A stretch of 64,000 nt of DNA from Sulfurimonas gotlandica GD1 (GTDB lineage Bacteria > Campylobacterota > Campylobacteria > Campylobacterales > Sulfurimonadaceae): contig NZ_AFRZ01000001.1 of NCBI RefSeq assembly GCF_000242915.1, positions 1,302,001 through 1,366,000 on the forward strand, in the 5' to 3' direction. The notes under the pieces are model-generated. The model saw nothing but the letters and a program-made list of their open reading frames with translations. It made no database searches and had not been told where the DNA came from. Positions 15,703-24,444 of the stretch are shown here, in pieces; positions within the stretch are counted from its first letter, which is position 1, and the number at the start of each line of letters is the position of its first letter. Made by a program: the position numbers and the translations under genes.

Positions 15703-17999
15703 AAAAATATATAATCATTGTACCTATATTTCTTATACTCCTTGGTGTAATCATTTTCTATTTAGTTAGGTGGAATGAGATAAAAGCTACAACAGACAAG
15801 AGTGCTACAATTAAAGAGTTGTCCTACGAGCTTGAGATACAAAATCAAAAACATAAATTGCTACTTAGCAGAGTCACTTTAGAAGTTAATTATGATGCGA
15901 TTATTGCATCTGGCAGATCTTTTAGAAGTGCTTTAGAAAAATATACTACGATTCTGAGTCGTAGTAATGATGAAGTTCTAAAAAAATTAGCAGCAAAGAT
16001 AGTAACAAAAAGTAAGAGATTGGAATATGTATATGAAGATATAAAGTCTGATACTGCGCTAATAAAAAACTCAAAAATGTGGTTATCAAAGAGTTATAAA
16101 AAATATTTAAAAGATATCAAAACATCCAAAGAGATTACGCCTGAGTTAATGAGATATATCTTTAATATTGTGAATGCAAACAATATCTATCAATTAGAAG
16201 AATTAGAGCCTCTTGATATAGATAGTAAAATTTTTAATCAAGATAAGTTGAGAGTACATTTAAACTTACTATATGCAAAGAGAAAAAGCCTTATAGAGTT
16301 AAATACAGAGCTTATAGAAAATGATATATATATTGATTTAGATGAAGTAACTTCCTATGTAAATGATGTAATTGAAGAACTAAAAAAAGAGACTTCATCA
16401 ATAGTAAAAGCTCTACTAATGAGCACCCTGTTTTTAATTATATTTGGTCTGATAGTATATGTAAAAGAGGTTTTAACCAGACAAGAGGCAGATAATCTTA
16501 AAAAAGAACTACAACAGTTTGTTGATGCCTTAAATGAGAGTGCTGTAGTCTCAAAAAGTGACACTCAAGGTCTAATCACATTTGTGAATGATAAGTTTTG
16601 TGAGATATCCGGATATTCAAGAGAAGAGTTGATTGGTCAGGGTCATAATATTATCCGTCACCCGGATATGCCAGCAGAACTCTTTAAAGAGTTATGGAAA
16701 ACTATTAGAAATAAAAAGATCTTCAAAGCGACGATTAAAAACTGTAAGAAATCCGGTGAAGCTTACTATGTCGATAGTGTAATTGTTCCTATGTTAGATG
16801 TTAATAATGAGATAGTTGAGTATTTAGCCGTTAGGTATGAAGTTACAGAGCTTATTAATAGTAGAGATGAAGCTCTGATGGCAGAAAAAGCTAAAGATGA
16901 GTTTTTATCAAATATGTCTCATGAGCTTCGTACCCCACTAAATGCTATAAATGGCTTTTCCAGTCTTTTAAAAAGACAGATAAAAGATGAAAAACAATCA
17001 AAGTATATAGAGCATATACTTGAGAGTTCTTCACAGCTTATAGGTTTAATAAATGATATTTTAGACCTTTCTAAGTTACAAAGTGGAAAGTTTATCTTAG
17101 ATTATCATAGATTTGAGCCTTACTCAAATATATATTCCTTAGTCGAGCGTTTTAGCCCAAACATAGAAACTGCAAGCCTCAATCTTGTTTTAGATTTAGA
17201 TGATAGTTTAAAAATAGTTGCTAATGGAGATTGGCTTAGAATCTCCCAAATCATTACAAACCTCTTATCAAACGCTATAAAGTTTACTCCAGCAGGTGGT
17301 GAAGTGCGTCTGAGTGCGAACCATAACGATGATAATCTAAGAATCATAGTCAGTGATAATGGCTTAGGTATAAGTAAAGAGGTTCAAGAAAAAATATTTA
17401 TGCCTTTTGAGCAAGCTGATAGTTCAACAACCAGAAAATTTGGTGGAACAGGCTTAGGACTTAGTATTGTCTCTAATTTACTAAAACAAATGGATGCCCA
17501 GATAAAGCTTGAGAGTGAAGATGGAAATGGTAGTACATTTGAGTTAAATATACCGATCAAAGAGTATGAAAATAAGGGTGAAAGCAAGAGTGAAAAGGTA
17601 GCGAGTATACAAGAGTCAAAAAGTATATTAAACGGGCATATCTTAGTAGCAGAAGATAACATAACAAACCAGTTGCTTATAGGTGTTTTGTTAGATGAGC
17701 TCGGATTAACATACAAGATGGCTAATGATGGTGTGGAAGCAGTTGAAATGTTTGGCAAAGAAGAGTATGACTTGGTCTTAATGGATGAGAATATGCCAAA
17801 GTTAAGTGGAGTGCTGGCAATGAATAAAATACGCAGTCTTTACAAGACAGATGTTCCTATAGTATCACTAACTGCAAATGTTATGAGTGGAGACAAAGAG
17901 AAATTTTTGAGAGCGGGCATGGATGGATATCTAGCAAAACCAATTGATAATAATGAACTATATGAAGTTTTACAATCTTTCTTAAGCCACAAAGAGTAG
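15699..17999 (+). CDS. Hybrid sensor kinase: periplasmic sensor, Aer-type PAS, HisKA, HATPase, receiver
   Basis: 766 residues. Two transmembrane segments (about 4-22 and 238-256) frame a helical periplasmic sensor of about 215 residues with no family I recognise. A PAS domain follows (about 285-390), with an Aer-like [12 protein letters not shown] motif that in Aer belongs to an FAD-binding fold. The kinase His is residue 408 in MSHELRTPLNAI, then NLLSNAIKFTP, DNGLGI and GTGLGLSI. A receiver domain (about 650-766) has its phospho-Asp at residue 696 in LVLMDENMP. No DNA-binding output exists in the protein or nearby, so phosphate may pass to a distant phosphotransfer protein. Its start overlaps the peroxidase stop, so it is translationally coupled. 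Confidence 0.88.
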   Translation: MKKYIIIVPIFLILLGVIIFYLVRWNEIKATTDKSATIKELSYELEIQNQKHKLLLSRVTLEVNYDAIIASGRSFRSALEKYTTILSRSNDEVLKKLAAKIVTKSKRLEYVYEDIKSDTALIKNSKMWLSKSYKKYLKDIKTSKEITPELMRYIFNIVNANNIYQLEELEPLDIDSKIFNQDKLRVHLNLLYAKRKSLIELNTELIENDIYIDLDEVTSYVNDVIEELKKETSSIVKALLMSTLFLIIFGLIVYVKEVLTRQEADNLKKELQQFVDALNESAVVSKSDTQGLITFVNDKFCEISGYSREELIGQGHNIIRHPDMPAELFKELWKTIRNKKIFKATIKNCKKSGEAYYVDSVIVPMLDVNNEIVEYLAVRYEVTELINSRDEALMAEKAKDEFLSNMSHELRTPLNAINGFSSLLKRQIKDEKQSKYIEHILESSSQLIGLINDILDLSKLQSGKFILDYHRFEPYSNIYSLVERFSPNIETASLNLVLDLDDSLKIVANGDWLRISQIITNLLSNAIKFTPAGGEVRLSANHNDDNLRIIVSDNGLGISKEVQEKIFMPFEQADSSTTRKFGGTGLGLSIVSNLLKQMDAQIKLESEDGNGSTFELNIPIKEYENKGESKSEKVASIQESKSILNGHILVAEDNITNQLLIGVLLDELGLTYKMANDGVEAVEMFGKEEYDLVLMDENMPKLSGVLAMNKIRSLYKTDVPIVSLTANVMSGDKEKFLRAGMDGYLAKPIDNNELYEVLQSFLSHKE

Positions 18000-18031
18000 A
18001 ATTTGGAAATTTTTTGATTAATGGTGTAAAT

Positions 18032-19651
18032 ATGAGAAGTGATGTTTTAATTATTGGAGCAGGTGGAGCAGGTTTAGTTGCTGCCATAAATGCTCACGAG
18101 AGTGGTGCTAAAGTTAGAGTGATAACAAAAGAGTACCCAACAAGAAGTCAAACTAGTATGGCTCAAGGCGGTATAAATGCTGCCTTAGGAAATGCTGGCG
18201 AAGACAGTGTTGAAGCACATGTTCAAAACACTCTCAAATCTGCACACGGAATCGCAAATGAAGAAGCTGTTAGACTTCTGTGTGAAAGTGCACCAGATGC
18301 AGTAGAATGGTTGGACAGCATCGGTGTATGTTTTTCTCGTACTAAAGATGCAAAGATAGCTCAAAGAACGCTAGGCGGTGCATCTGCTCCTCGTGCCTGT
18401 TATGCACAGGATTATACAGGTCTGAAAATTCTTCATACTCTATATGACAGATGTCTTAGTCTTGGCATCGAGATATTAAATGAGAGATATCTTTTAAACT
18501 TTATAACACAAGCACCTGAGAAAGCAGATACTTACATCGGCGGAGCTACAGTTTTAAATATCAGAACGGGAGAAGTTGAGACTTATGAGAGTGCATCAGT
18601 TATAGTTGCAACCGGTGGTTATGCCCGCATCTATGACAAGCACTCTACAAACTCAACCGGTTCAACTGGAGATGGCATTGCAGCAGCTATAAGAGCAGGA
18701 GCTAGACTCAGTGACATGGAGTTTGTACAGTTTCATCCAACTGCACTTAAAAACTCTTCTATCCTTATCTCTGAGAGTGCGAGAGGTGCAGGTGGTTTTC
18801 TTCTAAACTCAAAAGGTGAGAGATTCACAAATGAGTTAGCGCCTCGTGATGAGGTGGCTCGTGCTATTAATGATGAGATTCAAAAAGGTGAAGATGTCTT
18901 TTTAGATATTCGACATTTAGGTGAAGAGTTTATAGATGAAGAGCTTCCTCAAGAGAGAAAGCTTGCAAAGCTTTATGAAAATGTAGATCCTGTTTATGAC
19001 CTGATTCCTATTAAACCAGTTGCTCATTACACTATGGGTGGAATAGAGGTCGATAAAAACTCTCAAACTAAGATAAAAGGGCTATATGCTGTTGGAGAGT
19101 GTGCGAATCATAAAGTTCATGGAGCAAATCGTCTTGGTGGAAACTCTCTGCTTGAGCTTATTGTCTTTGGACGTGAAGCGGGTAAAAATGCGGCAGAGTA
19201 TGCAAAAACTTTTGACAAAAGCATAGACGCATCTAGCCAAACACAAAGTACTAACAACTTTGTTATGGGTGTAAAACATTTTACTAACGAGATAGACTTT
19301 TATGAAAAACGATCACTTATAGGAAATATTTTTTATAACAATGCAGGAATCTCAAGAGATGAGATGGGACTAAAAGAAGTTCTTGAAGCTATTCGTCAGA
19401 TTCAAAGAGAAGTTCCTTTTATGGGTCCAAAAGATAAGTCTAAAATATATAACACAAATCTTGTTGAATTTATAGAGTTTGGAAATATGGTTGAGCTTAG
19501 TGAGATTATCTTAGTCTGTGCAATCAGTAGAAATGAGAGCAGAGGCGCTCACTTTAGAAGTGACATACCAAAAGAGAATGATATGGCATACAAGGCTCAT
19601 ACAATAACTTGGAAAGAAGATAGTGTGCTTTGTGCAGACTTTATGGAGTAA
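18032..19651 (+). CDS. Succinate dehydrogenase/fumarate reductase flavoprotein subunit, atypical (lacks covalent-FAD His)
   Basis: 539 residues from ATG 18032; TTG 18014 would add six residues. The FAD-binding start is DVLIIGAGGAGLVAAINA. Substrate and FAD regions include RTLGGASAPRACYAQDYTG, SARGAGGFLLNSKGERF, HYTMGGIEVD and HGANRLGGNSLLELIVFG, all typical of SdhA/FrdA. The motif that normally reads RSHT, whose His carries covalent FAD, here reads RSQT (Gln40), so FAD is probably non-covalent. There is no Tat signal, so the site is cytoplasmic. It forms a two-gene unit with the iron-sulfur subunit three bases downstream; no membrane-anchor gene follows. The reaction is succinate/fumarate interconversion, direction unknown. 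It begins 32 bases after the hybrid kinase. Confidence 0.85.
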   Translation: MRSDVLIIGAGGAGLVAAINAHESGAKVRVITKEYPTRSQTSMAQGGINAALGNAGEDSVEAHVQNTLKSAHGIANEEAVRLLCESAPDAVEWLDSIGVCFSRTKDAKIAQRTLGGASAPRACYAQDYTGLKILHTLYDRCLSLGIEILNERYLLNFITQAPEKADTYIGGATVLNIRTGEVETYESASVIVATGGYARIYDKHSTNSTGSTGDGIAAAIRAGARLSDMEFVQFHPTALKNSSILISESARGAGGFLLNSKGERFTNELAPRDEVARAINDEIQKGEDVFLDIRHLGEEFIDEELPQERKLAKLYENVDPVYDLIPIKPVAHYTMGGIEVDKNSQTKIKGLYAVGECANHKVHGANRLGGNSLLELIVFGREAGKNAAEYAKTFDKSIDASSQTQSTNNFVMGVKHFTNEIDFYEKRSLIGNIFYNNAGISRDEMGLKEVLEAIRQIQREVPFMGPKDKSKIYNTNLVEFIEFGNMVELSEIILVCAISRNESRGAHFRSDIPKENDMAYKAHTITWKEDSVLCADFME

Positions 19652-19654
19652 ACT

Positions 19655-20392
19655 ATGAAAATCAGAGTAGCAAGATATACAACAGAACCACAAATTACAG
19701 AGGCTGTTTTAGAGTATGAAGTACAGATGCAAGATGCCACACTCCTAGAAGTTCTAAATGAGATTAAAACAAAACAGGACTCTTCACTAACATATGCAAG
19801 CGGATGTAGAAGTAGTGTTTGTGGAAGCTGTTCTATGAGAGTTAATGGCAGAGAAGTCTTAGCCTGTGCCTATAAAGTTCAAGACGGTGACTTAGTTGAA
19901 CCTATGAAGAACTCTCCGATTATTCGTGATTTAGTTGTAGATATGGACAAGGCTTACTCTTTTAACGCTAAAGCGAAAGCTTGGCAGAGCACACTGAGTC
20001 CATCGACTAATCTAACACAAGATAATGAGAAAATTAACGAGATACAGAGTGACTGTATTCTTTGTGGTTCATGTTACAGCGCTTGTCCTGTATATGCTGT
20101 AAATGAAGAGTTTATAGGACCGTTCTCTCTAACTCGTGTTTGGAGATATGTTAGTGACGTGAGAGAAGAAGATTCAAGCCAGAAGATAGAAACTATTCAA
20201 ACTAATGGCATCTGGGATTGTACTCTTTGTAATGAGTGTACTCTTGTTTGTCCGCAAGATATCTCAAGTAAAGCAGATATAGAAAAACTTCGTTCTAAAT
20301 CTGTGATGTCTGGATTTAGTGACCCTAATTTTGCTTCTTCTTTTGGTGGAGGATTCGGAGGTTCATCGTTTGATGGAAGTCCAAGCTTTTAA
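19655..20392 (+). CDS. Succinate dehydrogenase/fumarate reductase iron-sulfur subunit, extra-cysteine type
   Basis: 245 residues. The N-terminal ferredoxin domain binds a [2Fe-2S] cluster through CRSSVCGSC and a later Cys (EVLAC). The C-terminal domain has CILCGSCYSACP for a [4Fe-4S] cluster and CTLCNECTLVCP for the third. Classical SdhB lacks the second Cys in that last motif and holds [3Fe-4S]; here all four are present, so a second [4Fe-4S] cluster is expected, as in the non-classical (SdhE-type) enzymes. The C-terminus is an odd Gly/Ser/Phe-rich tail (FASSFGGGFGGSSF). No CCG-domain or cytochrome b subunit follows. The gene converges with a diguanylate cyclase, and the two stops overlap by four bases. 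Confidence 0.88.
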   Translation: MKIRVARYTTEPQITEAVLEYEVQMQDATLLEVLNEIKTKQDSSLTYASGCRSSVCGSCSMRVNGREVLACAYKVQDGDLVEPMKNSPIIRDLVVDMDKAYSFNAKAKAWQSTLSPSTNLTQDNEKINEIQSDCILCGSCYSACPVYAVNEEFIGPFSLTRVWRYVSDVREEDSSQKIETIQTNGIWDCTLCNECTLVCPQDISSKADIEKLRSKSVMSGFSDPNFASSFGGGFGGSSFDGSPSF

Positions 20393-21864
20393 GAGCTGCT
20401 TTTTATACAGTCTCTACCTGCATCTTTAGCATCGTACAAGAGCTTATCGGCTCTTTTTAAAACCATATCTAAATCATCAGGTCTATCAATCATCGTCACA
20501 CCAAAGCTACAAGTAACCGGAATGGAGTTATGAAAGAGAGTAGAGTGTATATTTTCTCTTATATTTTTAGTGATTTTAACTGCATTTTGTATAGAGTTTG
20601 TTTTTAAAACTATAACAAACTCTTCTCCTCCCCATCTAGCAAAAAAATCATCAAGCCTTATACTTTTTAAGATTATATTTGCAAGCTCTTTTAGTATTGT
20701 ATCTCCAACATCATGGCCATAAGTGTCATTAATATTTTTAAAATGGTCTATATCTAAAAATATAATCGCATACTTATTTTCATGTTTTACATTTGCTTTT
20801 AGAAATGAATCTAGTGATGTTCGGTTGTTGATTCCGGTTAGGGCATCTGTATCAACTGCGATTTCAAGCTCTTGTATATTTTCATATGCACTGATTAGTT
20901 TGTTAGAGTAGCGTGTGAAAATGAAATAGATAAGAAGATAACAAATAAATAAAATCATTATGTTGATAGAGTTTAGCATTATAAGGGAGTTTCTATTCTC
21001 AATGACTGTTTTTGTTATATCTTTTGCGATTATAACCTTTCCAACAATCTCATTATTGTAGTCTCTTAAGCATAAATCATTGAAGAGGATATATGTTTTA
21101 TTTTTGTCTTGTATGATTTGTTCTTTCTTATTTAGGTTTATTTTATCTCTAAAGTTTTTAAAGATAGAATTTTTTGAAATAACAGAGAAGTCTCCAATTC
21201 TATCGAAGTTTGTTTTATATGATAAGTTTTTCATTGTAGAAGTTTTTACTAAAATTTCTGACTCAACATGAAGTAAATTATCTAGTCTGTTAGCAAAATA
21301 TTGCGGTTTAATACCAAACTCTAAAACTCCTAAATGCTCATTTTTTCTAGTGATAAACGGAATAGTTACACGGTATGTTATACCATTCTTGCCAGTCTCA
21401 AATCCAAAGTTAGTTTTTTTATCTTTATTCGTTTTGGCAACTATAGGACGGATATTAGTAAGATCATCATCAAAACTAGAAGGCTTATGCATCCTAAGTA
21501 TAGTGGTGTTCTTTGTATCTAAAAAGTGCATTACATGTAAGTTTGGATTATGTTTTTTTAGTTTTTCATAGTCTTGTTCCAGGGAGTTGTACAGTTTGCC
21601 TCTGTCTCTATTTTTCAGAAGATCGTAAGTGTCATGTATGTTCATAAACTGGGCACCTACAGGGAGGTATTTGTCTTCTAGGTTCATAATCATATCTTCA
21701 TATTGCAAAAGAGCATTTTTATGAAGTTTACTCATTTTGGTACCAATCATAACCTCATGATGCTTTACATCATAATATGCTCTGACAATTAAGGCAATAA
21801 AAAAAATCACACCTATAAGGAGAAGATATTTTCTTTTTAACTTATTAGTATTTATAATATGCAT
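20389..21864 (-). CDS. Diguanylate cyclase with periplasmic Cache-type sensor
   Basis: 491 residues. Transmembrane helix near 13-30, then a periplasmic double-Cache-like sensor (about 40-280, with LHVMHFLDTKNTTILRMHKP and GITYRVTIPFITRK). A second helix near 295-320 leads to a GGDEF domain. The active site is intact, GGEEF near residue 408, with an inhibitory I-site RLDD nine residues before it and the motif DIDHFKNINDTYGHDVGD. It should make cyclic di-GMP in response to an extracytoplasmic ligand. TATAAT (complement of 21871-21876) lies six bases upstream of ATG 21864 with no ribosome site, so the message may be leaderless. It converges with the iron-sulfur subunit gene. Confidence 0.88.
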   Translation of the reverse strand: MHIINTNKLKRKYLLLIGVIFFIALIVRAYYDVKHHEVMIGTKMSKLHKNALLQYEDMIMNLEDKYLPVGAQFMNIHDTYDLLKNRDRGKLYNSLEQDYEKLKKHNPNLHVMHFLDTKNTTILRMHKPSSFDDDLTNIRPIVAKTNKDKKTNFGFETGKNGITYRVTIPFITRKNEHLGVLEFGIKPQYFANRLDNLLHVESEILVKTSTMKNLSYKTNFDRIGDFSVISKNSIFKNFRDKINLNKKEQIIQDKNKTYILFNDLCLRDYNNEIVGKVIIAKDITKTVIENRNSLIMLNSINIMILFICYLLIYFIFTRYSNKLISAYENIQELEIAVDTDALTGINNRTSLDSFLKANVKHENKYAIIFLDIDHFKNINDTYGHDVGDTILKELANIILKSIRLDDFFARWGGEEFVIVLKTNSIQNAVKITKNIRENIHSTLFHNSIPVTCSFGVTMIDRPDDLDMVLKRADKLLYDAKDAGRDCIKSSS

Positions 21865-21975
21865 GAGTGGATTATATCATATAAATAAATTTATGTGCAT
21901 TTTTGTTACATTGAAGTTCCTATAACAAGATTTTAATATGTTATAATCATTGTTATTATTTTAAAGGGCTTGGAA

Positions 21976-22473
21976 ATGGCAAAAGAATACTCATTTGATA
22001 TAAGTGCAAAGATAGATATGCAAAACTTTAAAAATGCTATAAATATGGTTGATAAAGAAGTAGCTAATCGTTATGACTTTAAAGGAACAACTTATGAAGT
22101 TAGTTATAAAGAGAAAGAAAAACTTTTAGTTTTAATCGCTTCTAGTGATAACAAACTAGATGCTTTAAAAGATATAGTCGTTGCTAAGTTTTTAAAGCAG
22201 GGACTCTCATCTAAAGTTCTAGAAGAGTTACGCGTAGAAGACTCATCTGGTAACAATAGAAAAATGACTTTTAAGATTGTTGATTATATAGAGTCAAAAG
22301 AAGCTAAGAAGATAACTGCAGAGATAAAAAAGATGAAGCTTAAGGTCAATGCTCAGATAGAAGGTGATTCAATCAGAGTTAAGGGTGCTAAACTTGATGA
22401 TCTGCAAAAAGTTATAAAAGAGATACGTGAACGTGAGTGGGAAGCTCCACTTGTTTTTGAAAATATGAGATAA
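21976..22473 (+). CDS. yajQ: YajQ-family nucleotide-binding protein
   Basis: 165 residues from ATG 21976, preferred over TTG 21970 because AAAGGG (21964-21969) is well spaced. The start MAKEYSFDISAKIDMQNF and the stretch NRYDFKGTTYEVSYKEKEK are hallmarks of YajQ/DUF520, and the end (EREWEAPLVFENMR) also fits. YajQ proteins have two ferredoxin-like domains and bind nucleotides; a homologue in Xanthomonas acts as a cyclic di-GMP receptor. That link is interesting among so many GGDEF genes, but function here is inferred only from family membership. A TATAAT at about 21942 is a likely -10. It is followed 11 bases later by the HTH gene and probably forms a two-gene unit. Confidence 0.9.
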   Translation: MAKEYSFDISAKIDMQNFKNAINMVDKEVANRYDFKGTTYEVSYKEKEKLLVLIASSDNKLDALKDIVVAKFLKQGLSSKVLEELRVEDSSGNNRKMTFKIVDYIESKEAKKITAEIKKMKLKVNAQIEGDSIRVKGAKLDDLQKVIKEIREREWEAPLVFENMR

Positions 22474-22484
22474 GGAGTTAGAAA

Positions 22485-23138
22485 ATGTCTAAGATGAGTA
22501 TAACAGATGTCGCGTTAAGACTTGGAGTTTCTAAAGAAGCGATTCACAATCGTATTAGAAGAGGTTCTTTGGAAAGTGTTGTAGAAGATGGTGTAAAGTA
22601 TGTTCTACTCGAAGAAGGCAGTGTTCCTGCTAACAAACAAGCTCCAAAAAGAACTAACACAAAGGTGGCATCTGAGCCAGACTCAAGATACTACAAACTC
22701 TTAGAAGAACAAAATGAGAAACTTCAACAAAAAGTTGATAAATTAGAGGGTGAGACAAAAACTCTAAGAGAGCAAAAAGAACAGATGCTTGTCTCCGAGA
22801 GAATCAGAATAGAAAAAATTTATAAAGATAAAGATGAGCAGTTAAAAAACATACTAAATGCCATATCTTCTAAGTTTTTACTAAATGCTCCAAGTGATGA
22901 GTTAATTGTTGAGAGTGAAGAGCTTGTTGAAGCAGAGATAGAAGTTGAAGAAAAGTCATCCGCTAATCTTATATCTTTAAAAAAATACCTAAAAGATGGT
23001 AATTATACAGATAAAAAGAGTCAAAAGATAAAAGATAGATTTAAAAAAGCAGCTAAAAAAGATAGTAGGATTGTAACTGTTGGGAATAAGTACTATATCA
23101 ATACAGCCAAGTTTGACTATAGTGATCTTATACATTAG
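22485..23138 (+). CDS. HTH plus coiled-coil protein (DUF3972-like), possible DNA-binding regulator
   Basis: 217 residues. The N-terminus, MSITDVALRLGVSKEAIHNR followed by IRRGSLESV, looks like a MerR/excisionase-type helix-turn-helix. Residues about 65-120 form a charged coiled coil (heptads around KLLEEQNEKLQQKVDKL). The C-terminal ~50 residues (KKYLKDGNYTDKKSQKIKDR, ending in KYYINTAKFDYSDLI) form a second small conserved-looking domain. The layout matches the Campylobacterota-restricted DUF3972 proteins as I remember them, of unknown role; DNA binding is inferred from the HTH. AAGGAG precedes the ATG. The gene converges with the CZB cyclase gene, 22 bases away. Confidence 0.65.
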   Translation: MSKMSITDVALRLGVSKEAIHNRIRRGSLESVVEDGVKYVLLEEGSVPANKQAPKRTNTKVASEPDSRYYKLLEEQNEKLQQKVDKLEGETKTLREQKEQMLVSERIRIEKIYKDKDEQLKNILNAISSKFLLNAPSDELIVESEELVEAEIEVEEKSSANLISLKKYLKDGNYTDKKSQKIKDRFKKAAKKDSRIVTVGNKYYINTAKFDYSDLIH

Positions 23139-23160
23139 TCTTTAGTAAGAGTAGTCCGTC

Positions 23161-24444
23161 TTAAGAGGACTCAACTCTATTTCTACCAGTGTGTTTAGCT
23201 GTGTAGAGTTTCTGATCGGCAATCATAATGTACTCATCTATAAAAGAGTTTTTAAACATTTTCTCCGGTCTTACTTCAATCATCCCAATACTTACTGTAG
23301 CATTCAAATCCTTGCCCTCAAACTCTAAGGTGTTATTCTCGAAATTTCTACAAATCTTTTCTAAAACTTCAAAACCTTTTTCTTTGCTTACAGTAGGAAG
23401 AATAATAACAAACTCTTCTCCTCCATAACGAATGATTACATCTGAATTACGAATATGTTTTTTTACTACATCCACAAAGCTTTTAAGAACTTTGTCTCCT
23501 GCAACATGACCTCGAGTATCATTTATCTTCTTGAAATGGTCAAGATCACAAATACCTAGAACAAAAGTGTTGTTAGTAGCCAGTGAGAGCTCGTACTGGC
23601 TTTCAAAAACATTTCTAAGACCATTTCTATTAAGTGCACCTGTTAGAGTGTCTTTAGTAACCCTTTTATTCATTATAACGTTATCTATTAGAGCTAACTC
23701 TGTGCCAATGCTAAGAGAGATAAGTTCACATTTTTCTAGATAAGTAATCTGTATATGATGCTCAGAATCACCTAGATGTGAATATATTTTTTTTGCAAAG
23801 AGATGCAGGTTGCTATGAAGAGCATCTATTGTTTTAAATTTTGAATTGTTTTGTATTACATTTTTAGCATCTGTATGTAACCACTTGCCAAAATCACACA
23901 ACTTGTCATCTAGCTGTGGAAAATCTTCTATTTTTTCATCTTTAATATGACGTGCAAGTGTTGTAAGCCATAACAGATGAGATTCATAGTGAGAGATGAT
24001 GTTTTTCTCTAACAAATCAGATAGAGATGTTATTCGTAGATTATTTAGTCTTAAAAGTTCATCTACGTATTCATGAAGATATATGTGTGCAACTTTGTCG
24101 TTAACATCTTTAAATAAAGAGAGAACATTAATGATATTAGAGCTTATCTCTTGTTCGCTCATTTTGCTTATTAAGATGGTTTTTAAAGCGTTAATCTCGT
24201 TTACCATTAAAATATAGGGAACGTCTAAAGATATTTTGTATTTTGCCAGTTTTTCAAACATTGTAAGAAGTTCATCTTTTTTGAAACCAGATTTCAATAT
24301 AGTCAGAATATCTTTGTAGTAATCACGAACAACAAATGCTTTTTCATCATTGTAAGTGTTTACACAAGAAGTATATTTATCTATAAACTCATCTAGGATC
24401 TCTTCACAGTCGCTGTGAAATATGTTTGAAAAACTGTATGTCAT
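23161..24444 (-). CDS. Zinc-sensing diguanylate cyclase: N-terminal helical domain, CZB domain, GGDEF
   Basis: 427 residues, soluble. Residues 1-130 are helical and unassigned. Residues about 150-220 carry all zinc ligands of a CZB domain: His156 in SHLLW, Cys183 in CDFGKW, and His210/His214 in HSNLH. E. coli DgcZ (YdeH) joins CZB to GGDEF and is inhibited by zinc, so the same logic is expected. The GGDEF domain is intact (GGEEF 341-345; I-site RNSD 332-335; [18 protein letters not shown]). The start overlaps the stop of the DUF1538-PII transporter gene (ATGA, 24441-24444), so the cyclase is translationally coupled to it. Zinc regulation is inferred from the conserved ligands. Confidence 0.88.
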   Translation of the reverse strand: MTYSFSNIFHSDCEEILDEFIDKYTSCVNTYNDEKAFVVRDYYKDILTILKSGFKKDELLTMFEKLAKYKISLDVPYILMVNEINALKTILISKMSEQEISSNIINVLSLFKDVNDKVAHIYLHEYVDELLRLNNLRITSLSDLLEKNIISHYESHLLWLTTLARHIKDEKIEDFPQLDDKLCDFGKWLHTDAKNVIQNNSKFKTIDALHSNLHLFAKKIYSHLGDSEHHIQITYLEKCELISLSIGTELALIDNVIMNKRVTKDTLTGALNRNGLRNVFESQYELSLATNNTFVLGICDLDHFKKINDTRGHVAGDKVLKSFVDVVKKHIRNSDVIIRYGGEEFVIILPTVSKEKGFEVLEKICRNFENNTLEFEGKDLNATVSIGMIEVRPEKMFKNSFIDEYIMIADQKLYTAKHTGRNRVESS

